A program made the translations under genes and the position numbers. DNA of 64,000 bases from Macrolepiota albuminosa (taxonomy: Eukaryota; Basidiomycota; Agaricomycetes; Agaricales; Agaricaceae): assembly GCA_027475525.1 (NCBI GenBank), contig JAMWFC010000049.1, forward strand, positions 5,626,947 to 5,690,946. The letters are read 5' to 3'. The notes under the pieces are model-generated. The model saw only the letters and a list, made by a program, of their open reading frames with translations. It did not search any database and was not told where the DNA came from. Positions 46,086-56,061 of the stretch are shown here, piece after piece; position 1 is the first letter of the stretch; the number at the start of each line of letters is the position of its first letter.

Positions 46086-48276
46086 TAGAGATTTAGTTGG
46101 CATGACATAAAATAATAATTTATTATCTTACCTGTCTGTTACTATGTTACTATTCTGTTATCTACCTCCGCTAGATTAATAGCTAAGGATGAATCTATAA
46201 AGACATGCCTCGATAGACCTAGTAAGTAGTATATGAAAAATGGGCAAGTAGAATAGCATCAAAATCCCATAAAGAAAGCTTGCCACCACTGCAAATGAAA
46301 TACACAGAGTTGTGCAATGTCTACACTAGAAATGAGATGAAATAAAATGAAATTACAAATTAATGTCCCTTGCAGCAAGCCTTTGAACTTGACCCTAAAT
46401 GCATCTGGCTAATCGAATGGCAGACATGTACCACAAAGAGGTAAAAAGATGAGCCTGTCACTTGATCTTGGGGGTTGGTTTCTTGCAAAAGAGATCCCTT
46501 TTTAGCCAGTTCTAGAAATAAGGAATGGTATAGGTTATTTTAAATGGTTTTGATTGGGGTGGGTTAGAGTGGAGTGGAGTGGTGGTGGTTGTTGTTGTTC
46601 TCCCATGAGGCTTGAATGAACATGAGCAAGAAGTCTATAATAGTCTAGGCAAAGACATTTTTGCAATTGTAAGACATACAGAACTAATTACATGTCTTGA
46701 ACAAGATCTGGGCAAGTTACGTGATTGTGGCCAGTCCTATGGCAATTGCTACAACAATGCTCCACAGTCTTCTTCTTTGCCTGATGGGACCTTAAGATGC
46801 TCCCCCTCCTCCTTGAGAATGGCCTTCAGAAGGGCCCATCAAATGTTGACTCCTTGGCCAGCCCCTTTGTTCCACAACTGGTGGTTCCTGAAGATGTTCA
46901 CATTGGATCCCATCAATGTGTTCCTCTCTGTCCAAAAAAAGTGAGTTCTGAACAGGAGAACATAGGCTTTTACACATACCAAAGTCCACATGGTTCATCA
47001 AGTAAGTTCTTTATCTGTTCCTGCATTTGGATATGGTTTATCAAGCTTTGCATGGCTGCCTGGGTTTCATGGTATACAGCTCAAGCAAACAGCATGTCAG
47101 TCGCATGAGGCTGGGTCAGAGGAGATTCAAGTGGGTTTGATGTAGATGCAGAAATGATGTCAGCAAAATTGATCTCCTCTTGTGCAGTCTGCTGCTGAAT
47201 TGCTTTGTTCTCCAATGATGTGGACAGAATCTTGCTGATATTGATTTCTGAGTTCTGATACCAGCTGTAGGCCAATGATATCAATGACACATGATGGCTG
47301 GAAGCAGGATAGTGACACACTGTGCATGGAAGTTGGGACTTCAACTTTGGCATCTTGAGGAGTACCTGGAAGTAGTGACAGCAAGAGATTCTCAAGTTCA
47401 ATTCATGCAACAATCCCATGCATACCCACCATCTGTTAAAATCACCAAGTAATGAGTTGCTGAGGTTCCAATATGTGTAACATGCAATAAATGCTAGACT
47501 TAATGACTGCAACTAACTATTGATCAAACAAAGAAGCCAGTGAGTTGAAATGTATGCATTGTCATTTGTGAAAGTGTTGATAGCATGCTGGGACATTTGT
47601 TACTCAATAAGTGGTGATAGGAGCTTCAAGAAGAACATACACATTTTTCACTGGATTTTCATGTAAATCCTACTTCCACCTTTGCCTTGATTGCATATTC
47701 ATTCTATTTATTGACATTCAGATTTTGATTGATAATAAGTGGCTCAACTTACCCAGTGACAGATTCCTTCTGGGGGCAGTACTACTTTGGTCTTGTATGT
47801 GAGGCTGAGCTCCATTTGCTCATAAGATGTGTAGAGAGCAAATAGTCCTGCATATTTATGCAGCAGTGCAAGTAGTCCAGGAAAGATGCTCTTGTGTAAT
47901 CCACCAGTTTACTTGCCATTTACATTGACATCTGCATTAGGATGGAGAAGAACTCATCTTCTTCTGAAACACTCATTATCTTGTCTTACTACGTATGTAC
48001 ATTGCTCACCGCTAGGACAATATAGTGGGGTTTTATCATCTGGCCATGTTGTTCTGCTTAAGTGAGGACCTCGTCCTACACTTTTTTGATGATATCAACC
48101 CTTGCAAGTGGTGTTTTGTCTAGGAAAACTAGGACAACTCTGGGCAACATTTGTATCATTTTTTCCCTTACTACGTCTTACCTGAAGGCTTTTTATATCT
48201 TTCTGGGTTACTCACTAGTTTTTTTGAACGCATATATTGTGCGCATCGCCTTCATGAGAGGTGCCATGTCATCCAT
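46086..48276. other. Unassigned repeat-like DNA with a possible G3 5' LTR
   Basis: CpG-poor DNA. Open frames at 46612-46944 (plus) and 47081-47512 (minus) have no recognisable domain. TGTTAAAATCACC near 47430 may start the 5' LTR of G3, which would end before a PBS-like TTGGATATCAAGC at 48276-48288. No second LTR exists in the window to test this. Confidence 0.3.
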
Positions 48277-48296
48277 TGGATATCAAGCTGCCTCGT

Positions 48297-49241
48297 ATGT
48301 CCTCAATTTTGATCCCTTTGACAATGCATAGCATTACGCAGAAACAAACAGAGTTGTTGTCACTGTTGTCATCAATTCCATCTACTGCAGGTACAAACGC
48401 ATCGGAAATTGGTCCCATTCCCTCTCCAGTGCAGTCTTGTATGCAACGGAAGCATACACTCTCTTCAGACAGTTCATCGTCACCGACTCCTATTACTTGT
48501 AGAATGAATATAAATACAGATGCCGCTGGCCCCAAACAGGCCACAGTAGAGGACCATTACACAAAGCTGCCCATTTTGATGGAGGGAGACTTCAGCCCCA
48601 AAACTGCTAAAGATTACAAAACTGCCTGCAATGACTTTTTTGATACAAAAGAAATAGACGAGGATGACCAAGTCTGTCATGTATTAGTTGGAATTAAGGA
48701 CCATTGTATGCACAACTGGATTTCTGGACAACGGGACCGCATTGTCAAGTTGTCATTTGATGAATTTATGAAAGAGATTAGATCAAAATATCTTCCACAC
48801 AACTGGGAGCTGAAAGTTTGTATCCGAATTCTGTCTGCCAATTTCAATCATAGGAAACAAACATTTTGGGATTTCGTGTTGTACATTCAGAAGCAGAATT
48901 CCCTTTTGCTTGGCACTTCCTCGCATTTTGAACTCAATAAGTTGCGTACTCAAATAGAAGCAAAATTAGATTCTGCTTTGTCGGTCATTTATTTCGAATG
49001 CAAGTTGGACGTGACAACCGACTTTCATGCATGGCTGAATAGCATCCGACTTATCAATGAAGCTCGCCGTCAAACTGAGAAACGTGCATGGGAGATCACA
49101 GATGAAGTTTACCACCAGGCTAAGAAGCCCCTTACAACTGCAAATAGGTCGAACACATCAGCGTCTCAAGGAGGTTCAACTGGCTGGTGGGAAAGGGAGA
49201 CTTTCTCCTTTAACGGAGGAAGAAAAACGTCTTTTATGTGA
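48297..49241 (+). CDS. G3 Gag
   Basis: The frame starts at ATG 48297 and runs 314 codons. It has a Ser-rich start, then a capsid-like region (LMEGDFSPKTAKDYKTACN, CHVLVGIKDHCMHNWISGQ, FDEFMKEIRSKYLPHNWE, ANFNHRKQTFWDFV). This resembles Gag of fungal gypsy elements with a retrotransposon-gag domain. It is open end to end, unlike Pol. It overlaps the next frame (open from 49057), so a frameshift or an indel joins them. Confidence 0.7.
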   Translation: MSSILIPLTMHSITQKQTELLSLLSSIPSTAGTNASEIGPIPSPVQSCMQRKHTLSSDSSSSPTPITCRMNINTDAAGPKQATVEDHYTKLPILMEGDFSPKTAKDYKTACNDFFDTKEIDEDDQVCHVLVGIKDHCMHNWISGQRDRIVKLSFDEFMKEIRSKYLPHNWELKVCIRILSANFNHRKQTFWDFVLYIQKQNSLLLGTSSHFELNKLRTQIEAKLDSALSVIYFECKLDVTTDFHAWLNSIRLINEARRQTEKRAWEITDEVYHQAKKPLTTANRSNTSASQGGSTGWWERETFSFNGGRKTSFM

Positions 49242-51865
49242 AAATAGTGGCTGTTTCCATTGCCGTTGTCCTTTTGTATCGTGCAGGACAAGGAACTGTG
49301 TTGAACCATTCCCTGACCCAACTAAATATCAACCATTGACACAGGTGCGAGTCGACACAGCAAAAGCTGCTGGTGCTTGGGCATCTAAGCCAGTTGCGGC
49401 TGTCACCCCCACCAACACCGTTCCTTCCGCTGTAACTGTTGCTGCTGTTTTACCACAATTGCCTGCTGCTACTTCCCATGTTGAGTCTGTGCACTCTGAT
49501 TCTGATTCTGATGTGAGTGAAATACTGATTACTGTTCCTCATTTATTATGGATGGGCATGGTTGCAGATCCCTATGTCAATTTTCCTCTTAAAATCACAA
49601 TGTTGTTGGACGATGGATCTCACATCATTTTGATTGACATAGGCTTAGTTGACCGTTTAGGGCTGCATTGCCATCATTTGCAGAGACCTTTAATGGTTGA
49701 CATTGCTATTTTAAATTCTAGTGAAAGAGTGTCTACTACTTTGTCTGAATATTGTAAGTTATCCGTTATGTCTGTAGATGGGACCTGGACTTCTTGTACT
49801 GTACACGCTGTTATTGCATTGAACTTGTGTTGTCCTGTAATATTAGGCCTGCCTTTTTTGAAAGTGAATAAAATTGTGATTAATGTAGACAAACGTACTG
49901 CTGTTGATAAGTTGTGTCATTATGACCTGTTGAACTCGGAATTCTGAAAGAGTCAACCTGCGTGTGCATTTGTGCCGATGCAAAAAAAGTTTGAGGAGAT
50001 GCTGCATCATAGAAAGCTGCTCATGAAAGAATTGAAGTTTGTATGCTCAATGAGATTGGAACAAATGGAGTACATGGGTCTCTTTGAATCTGTCGCAGAG
50101 GTTAATGTTATTGCTGCAATTCGTCAATGTATTGAACAGCTTGCAGCAGAAGAAACATTGTCAAGATTTGATGTAGAGATGAAGGAGTGATTTAAAGATG
50201 TCTTTGAGCCTGTCATTAATGTTCATAATTTACTGCATGATATTCTGGCTGAGATTCATCTAAAGAAGGCAGATCATTGTATTAAGACATGGTCATATCA
50301 ATGTCCTCGTAAATATAGAGAGGCATGGAAGACATTAGGGTGTATTTGTCCTTCCTCTTCTTTATTCATGTTGCCTGCCTTTCTGATTCTGAAATCAGAT
50401 CCTACAGCATTGCCATGGTGGGTAAATGATTACAGAGATCTAAATGTGGCAACTGTTCCGGATAACCATCTAATACCATGCATTGAAGATATATTGCACG
50501 ATTGTGCCAAGGGAAAGATATTTGCAGTCTTAGACTTAACAAATGCCTTTTTTCAGACTCCTATGCACCCAGATCATGTGCATCTCACTGCTGTTTCTAC
50601 ACTGTATGGGTTATACGAGTGGCGAGTGATGCCTATGGGTCTACGGAATGCTTCAGCAATTCAGCAGCACAGAGTAACAGCAGCATTGCGAGAATATATC
50701 AGGGTTATTTGTCATGTGTACTTAGATGACATTGTTATATGGTCCAAGAGCATTGAAGGGCACCATCAAAATGTCCGAAAGATATTGAGGGCTCTAAGAG
50801 CAGCTCACATATTTGTGAATGTGAAGAAATCACATCTGTATAAGATGAACATTGACTTTTTGAGACATTGTATCTCTGCTAATGGCATTGAAGCGGATTG
50901 TAAGAAGGTCAATTGCATTCTGGCATGGCCAATGCCTACGTCATCCAAGAAGGTAAAAGCATTTTTGGGACTGGTAAGGTACATAGCGGTGTTCTTACCA
51001 GGCTTGGCCAAACATACAAGAGTATTGCACGCATTGACAATGCAGGAATGTGATGTTGAATTTCCTGTATGGTTGAAGAAACATCAGTGTGCCTTTGACA
51101 CAGTAAAAGCCTTGGTCATAGGGTGAGACTGCCTGACTACTATTGATCACAAGGACATGTCAAAGACTATATTTGTTACAACAGATGCCAGTGGTGTGCT
51201 GTCATTTGGTGAAATGTGGGAGACGGCTCGACCTGTTGCCTTTGAAAGTCAAACCTTTAAAGGTGCTGAACTTAACTATCCAGTGCATGAAAAGGAACTT
51301 CTTGCAATTTGCACATTAAAAAAATGGCATGCAGATCTGTTCAGTGCCAGTTTTGTCATCTTTACTGACCACAAAATGTTGCTAAATTTCCAGCAACAGC
51401 GTGACTTATCATGGTGACAGGCATGCTGGATAGAATTTCTGTCGCAATTTGATTGTAAAATGGTCTACGTAAAAGAGGAAGACAATTTGGTAGCGGACGC
51501 ACTGTCTCAACTTTCTTACAACTTTCCCGACTCAACAGACGCTGTCAAGACAGCACATACATTAATAAACGCCATGAATAACAAGGATCTTATTTCGGAA
51601 TGCATTGGAGCAATACTCCCATGCTGTGCAAATTCACCATTTGAGTCAGTGTTTGCATTGTCACATGTCATTAAGGACCATGTGTCAGTTTGCGCCACAG
51701 CACCTCATTTGTCCATAGCCATGGACGACAGCTTCATGAAACAGTTGAAAGAAGGCTATATGACAGATCCTTGGTGTCAAAAACTGATATCAGTGGCGAG
51801 AGGTATGACTTCCTTGGTAAATCGTGATGGTCTGTGGTTCTGCAGGTCACGCCTGCTCGTACTGC
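49150..51865 (+). pseudogene. G3 protease, RT and RNase H
   Basis: One frame is interrupted by TGA at about 49945, 50188, 51124 and 51415. CFHCRCPFVSCRTRNC near 49255 is a knuckle in which the usual His is replaced by Cys. The protease is ITMLLDDGSHIILID near 49605. RT: PWWVNDYRDLNVATVPD, VLDLTNAFFQTPM, then CHVYLDDIVIWS (YLDD intact, near 50720). RNase H: FVTTDASGVLSFG, EKELLAICTLKKWHADL, FTDHKMLLNF and DNLVADALSQL. It stops after DGLWFCRSRLLV, where the integrase would begin, because E2 is inserted there. Confidence 0.85.
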
Positions 51866-51887
51866 TGATAGGACCCCATACAGGATC
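51866..51887 (+). repeat. E2 LTR, first 22 bp
   Basis: TGATAGGACCCCATACAGGA and two further bases match the start of the E1 LTR at 52407 with one C/T change. Its continuation (AGCGCATCAACGGC...) is at 62239, after the R insertion. The last five bases, GGATC, are the R target duplication. Confidence 0.85.
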
Positions 51888-52406
51888 TGTCAGGTTCCAC
51901 TGACGACAGGGGCCTCCGGGGGTGAGCGGGTCCTTACTAGGCAGACTCAAAGTCTACAGAGAGTCTCCAGGTAATGGAGGGTGAGCTCCGGAGTTGTGGG
52001 TGGGGCGTGGGGTGGCTACGGAGCACCGGAGTTCGTAGGAAGAGGTAGAGCAGGATCTTGGGCTAAGTCTGGAATACGGGGCTTGAGTAGGCAGGGCCTG
52101 GCTAGGGTGGAGGAGAGGAGGGGTGATCAGAAAAAGAGACTGAGACCGGGAGACTGAGATTGGAACTGGGAGACTGAGTTAGAATTGAAGTGAGACTTTT
52201 GGAGGGCTGAGAGACTTGAGAGAATAAGACAGATAGATTGAGATAAGTATGAAATAGACAAGAGAGTATAGAGACAAGTTTATGGCAATATCAAGACTAC
52301 CATAACGTACTACAAGCTGCGGGTTAAGTACCAGGTGCTGGGTGAGTTCCGGGCCCCCTGGGCAAGGTCCGTACCCCCCCTCCATGTGGTGCATCCTGTG
52401 CAGTGT

Positions 52407-53365
52407 TGATAGGACCCTATACAGGTTAGGCGCATCAACGGCAGGCTCGGCACCGGCTCCGGAAACCTTGCCGCACTCGTTCCGAACTTAGCGCACGCGT
52501 TCTACCTATTTTAAGCCATTTCTGACGGCCGCGCACGGCAAGAAGCAGATCCAATCAGTGATAGCGCCGATCGGCAGACAGAATGACAACTGACAGATGG
52601 CATCAGTCACTGACGACAGCGCTTAGCGAGAAGCCTGATGATCTATCAAAAACTGACGGACAGCTTGGCGTTTGACCTTGGCGTCTGACATCGCTTAGCG
52701 CCTCGATTCGGCGCCTGACATCGCTAAGCACTTTGGACGGACAGAAGGGTGATGGAGTGATGGTTTAGCTTCGCGATCTGTCGCCTGGCGTCGCTAAGGC
52801 TCTTGAATGGACGGTAGGGATCTGAAACCGTTGGAGCTACCCCTTTGAAATTTTCCAGTTTACCGCACTCTGGCGTCATTAGCCACTGGCGACGGTGAAC
52901 TCCTTGTAGTATATATATTACTTACCGACTTGTACATTGAGGATCATAGCAGAACAATAGACCACAGTTTACTCCCCTTACTTCAGTCTCTCCCTTACGC
53001 TCAAGAGCTCATTTACGCTACGGTCGGCAACGTCAAAACTCATCGGCAGTTGCAGACGTTCGCCAACACTCGACATACTCGCGCCTTGCAACTACGGCAG
53101 GCATTATCGACGCTTAGAACTTCGCTAAGCTTATCGTGCTCTTGCCGCTCACCCTTGCCGTCTTCACTTACCGCATTTCCTTAGGCGCTTTACCTTAGCG
53201 CTTGACACTTGCCGACTTCGTTACCGACTTTTACCCTTTTTCACAGACGCGTTCTCTGGGACCTGCCCGGGACTCCTCATATCACTTATAGCGCGCCCAA
53301 CGCACACTCTTGGTACGGTAACACTTCAGCTACATTTGTTACTGACCAAACTTTGGGCGTCATCA
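52407..53365 (+). repeat. E1 5' LTR
   Basis: The 959-bp LTR has TGAT...ATCA ends. A TATA-like TAGTATATATATTA lies at about 52907-52920, with TAAAAAG at the same place in E2. Motifs such as TTAGCG and GCTAAG recur many times across the LTR and the element. The end is fixed by the PBS that follows and by the match to 61790-61866. Confidence 0.9.
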
Positions 53366-53368
53366 AAT

Positions 53369-53379
53369 TGGAGCCCACC
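53369..53379 (+). promoter_or_regulatory. E1 primer-binding site
   Basis: TGGAGCCCACC follows the LTR after a 3-nt gap (AAT). It would pair with a tRNA 3' end ...GGTGGGCTCCA. The same bases are kept in E2 (63137 onward). The tRNA species cannot be named from this alone. Confidence 0.6.
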
Positions 53380-53748
53380 GCGAGGGATCTCTAGGGCAGA
53401 ATTCCGCCAGAAACCCGTCTCCAGCGTAGGCGCCGCCTGCTAGACCAGTCGGCAGAAGGCATTGCTCCTTCTCACCCATCAACTCCACAACCACCTGGTG
53501 CCTTACCGGGTCTCTCTCTAGCCCAGGAACTACAGAACGCCACTGTAGACGCTTTTCCTGAGCTCTTCCCGCACTCCCTCGATTATAGTGCCGACGACCC
53601 CTTAGCGTCGCCCTTTACTTTGCCGCAACCAATCACCCCAATTACTCCGCTAACGCCTCTTTCACAACTCATTTCTCTTACCCCGTCGCCAATCTCCAGA
53701 ACTCCTTCCCCACTACCGCTAACCGAACTCGCCAACACCACAGTCGCT

Positions 53749-56061
53749 ATGGAACAACAGGTCCAGCGCATGCCGCCACGCAACCACTTCTCGGCACCGA
53801 AATGGGACGAGTCCAAGCCACGGGAGCTCTCCCAGTATTTTAAGGAGTTGGAGTATTTATTCAGAGATTGTAACATTACCGACCACACGCAGATGAAGGA
53901 GTATGCGGCAAGATACGTATCGTATGACACGGCAGAGACGTGGACAGGTCTTACCGAGTTTGCCGCCTTTGTTCCTGCCGCCCCACCAGCTCCAGCTCAA
54001 GGCGCTTCGTATGAGGACTGGAAGACGGCAGTAATCCAGCTGTACCCTGGCGCAGAGGAGGCTACCCGATACACGGTAAACGAGCTGCAGAAACTAGTAC
54101 AGGAATCTTTCGACAACGGCACATCTTCGCTTGGCGCGTTCTCTACGTATTACCGCGAGTTCCAGAAAATCGCTAGGTGGCTTCTGCAGAACGGCAAGCT
54201 CTATATTAACGAGGAGCGTCGCCTGTTCCAGCAAGGCATCCCGACTTCGCTTTGGACTCGTATTGCTCGTCGCCTAGAGATAGTTCATCAGGCCCATCAC
54301 CCTGACGAGCCCTATAACGTTGCCGACGTCTTTGAAGCCGGTAAATGGGTTCTCAAGGGAACGGACACTGGCGTTGGCATACCACGCGCTAGGACGAGCC
54401 CACCCCCTGAGCGAACTAACGGTATCATTCCCATCCCGCCTCCTGCTGCCGACTTCGTTAAGAAGGAGGAGCTCAATGCTGCTATTACCGCCGCTGTCGC
54501 CTCCGCTATGACGCGTATCGAAACTATGATTACCACCAACCTGACTGCTAACCGACCCGCTAACGTACCCGCACCTGGCCCTTGCCACTTCTGTGGGGAA
54601 ATTGGCCATACTATGACTAGAGGACGCTGCGCTACCCTCAAGAATTACGTTCGCCAAGGTAGAATTCGAAGGGCTATCGACGGCAAGATAGTTCTTACCA
54701 CTGGCGCCACCATCCCCAACTACCCAGACAAGAAGTCCTTCCAGGAGCGGGTAGATGAGTGGCATAGGCGCAATCCAGGACAAATCGTTACCGGCACGCT
54801 ATCTGGCAACGCCAACCCCGACCCTGAACAAGCGACCCAACAGCAGATGATTCACGAGGTCCTACATTTCGACAGCGTTGGCGACCACCCTACTTTTTCG
54901 CGGGAAGAGCGTATCGCCAAGCTGCAGCAGGAATTAGATTCGCTAAAGAACCAGGTCTTTGATGGGGTTGAAGTTAAGCAGCCTAAACAACCTCTTAAAG
55001 GATACAAGCCGATGCCTCCCGCTAGCAAATTACCGACGCCTGCTCCTGCCGCACCGCCTGCTACTGCCCCTGCTCCTGCTTCAGAACCATCGTCGTCCGC
55101 TATCGCTCCCGAACCGCCTTTGCCGCCTCTTCATCCCTACTCAGGGATTCCCGACCGTTATCACGCTCCCGCACAACGAAACTTTGCCGCTCCCGAGAAA
55201 CGTCCTGAGGGTGGCTACCGACCTACCGCGCCAATTTTCGATATCGAGAAATCTAACCACGTCTTTAACCGTATCATGAAAACCCACGTCACCTTGTCAG
55301 TAGAAGAACTTTGCAGTATTGCTCCCGACGTCCGCAACCAAGTCAAGACGGCAGTCACTCCCCGACGACCCTTGGCGACAGCCGTTGCCGAGGTCGATGA
55401 ACTCGACGACGCGCTTCCTGGTTTCTCTGTTACCATCGACCCTCCCGACACTGAAGACACTCTTGCCGACCCCATCGCTAACGCCACCTCTGTGGACCCA
55501 GTGGAGACCTACCTTAGGTCAGTCGACCACGGCGAAGACCCGGCAATCCTTACCGTCGCCCAAGAATCGCACGCTATCCGCTCGGTAGCGCTAACCGTAG
55601 ACAACAAGCACGAAGTAGAGGCAATCGTGGATAGCGGGTCTCAGATTATTTCTATGGCAGCAGAAGTCGCTAACGATCTAGGCCTTATTTACGACCCTAC
55701 CGTTATACTAAACATGCAGAGTGCTAACGGGACCGTGGACAGATCCCTAGGCCTCGCCAAGAATGTGCCGTGCACCCTTGGCGACATTACCTTTTACCTC
55801 CAGATACACATTTTACGCTCCCCAGCATACGACTTATTACTCGGCAGACCTTTTGACGTCTTGGCGCGATCAGTCGTCAAGACTGTTACCGATGAGGAAA
55901 CGACCCTCACAATTAGCGACCCCAACTCCGGAATCCGACGAACGGTGCCAACGTTCCCTAGGGGACAACGAAAAGGCGCCCGCGCTAAGCCCCCGGAGTT
56001 TACCGACCAACACGCCAACGAGCCTCCACACCGGTGTTTTCACAGACCATCGAGGAGGTGA
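53749..56061 (+). CDS. E1 Gag-protease
   Basis: The start is set at ATG 53749 (MEQQVQRMPPRNHF), the first ATG in a frame that is open from 53395. That gives 770 residues. A capsid-like helical region spans about residues 10-220 (PKWDESKPRELSQYFKELEY, ARYVSYDTAETW). The CCHC knuckle CHFCGEIGHTMTRGRC is near residue 279. A long Pro/Ala/Ser linker follows, then a retropepsin with IVDSGSQIISMAAEVA near residue 625 and LLLGRPFDVLA near 700. The end overlaps Pol in the -1 frame (overlap window 55989-56061). I see no canonical X-XXY-YYZ slippery heptamer there, only short C and T runs. Confidence 0.9.
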   Translation: MEQQVQRMPPRNHFSAPKWDESKPRELSQYFKELEYLFRDCNITDHTQMKEYAARYVSYDTAETWTGLTEFAAFVPAAPPAPAQGASYEDWKTAVIQLYPGAEEATRYTVNELQKLVQESFDNGTSSLGAFSTYYREFQKIARWLLQNGKLYINEERRLFQQGIPTSLWTRIARRLEIVHQAHHPDEPYNVADVFEAGKWVLKGTDTGVGIPRARTSPPPERTNGIIPIPPPAADFVKKEELNAAITAAVASAMTRIETMITTNLTANRPANVPAPGPCHFCGEIGHTMTRGRCATLKNYVRQGRIRRAIDGKIVLTTGATIPNYPDKKSFQERVDEWHRRNPGQIVTGTLSGNANPDPEQATQQQMIHEVLHFDSVGDHPTFSREERIAKLQQELDSLKNQVFDGVEVKQPKQPLKGYKPMPPASKLPTPAPAAPPATAPAPASEPSSSAIAPEPPLPPLHPYSGIPDRYHAPAQRNFAAPEKRPEGGYRPTAPIFDIEKSNHVFNRIMKTHVTLSVEELCSIAPDVRNQVKTAVTPRRPLATAVAEVDELDDALPGFSVTIDPPDTEDTLADPIANATSVDPVETYLRSVDHGEDPAILTVAQESHAIRSVALTVDNKHEVEAIVDSGSQIISMAAEVANDLGLIYDPTVILNMQSANGTVDRSLGLAKNVPCTLGDITFYLQIHILRSPAYDLLLGRPFDVLARSVVKTVTDEETTLTISDPNSGIRRTVPTFPRGQRKGARAKPPEFTDQHANEPPHRCFHRPSRR

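Larger units (their letters stand above)
48277..51865 (+). mobile_element. G3: decayed Ty3/gypsy element, truncated
   Basis: Gag, a Cys-rich knuckle, protease, RT and RNase H are in order. Pol sits in one frame broken only by TGA codons. It ends before the integrase zinc finger at 51865, where gypsy copy E2 begins. The remainder should lie beyond the right edge of the window. Confidence 0.85.

Noticed and set aside
48269..48680. Antisense frames over G3 Gag
   Set aside because: They are complementary to a convincing Gag frame and lack recognisable domains.
54274..55487. Minus-strand frames of up to 169 codons within E1 Gag
   Set aside because: They are shadows of the GC-rich Gag frame. Unlike 60213-61689 they show no domain or intron and overlap a well-supported sense gene.
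55989..56061. Canonical slippery heptamer for the E1 Gag-Pol -1 shift
   Set aside because: No X-XXY-YYZ heptamer is in phase in the overlap. The C and T runs present are not a proven signal, so no site is annotated.
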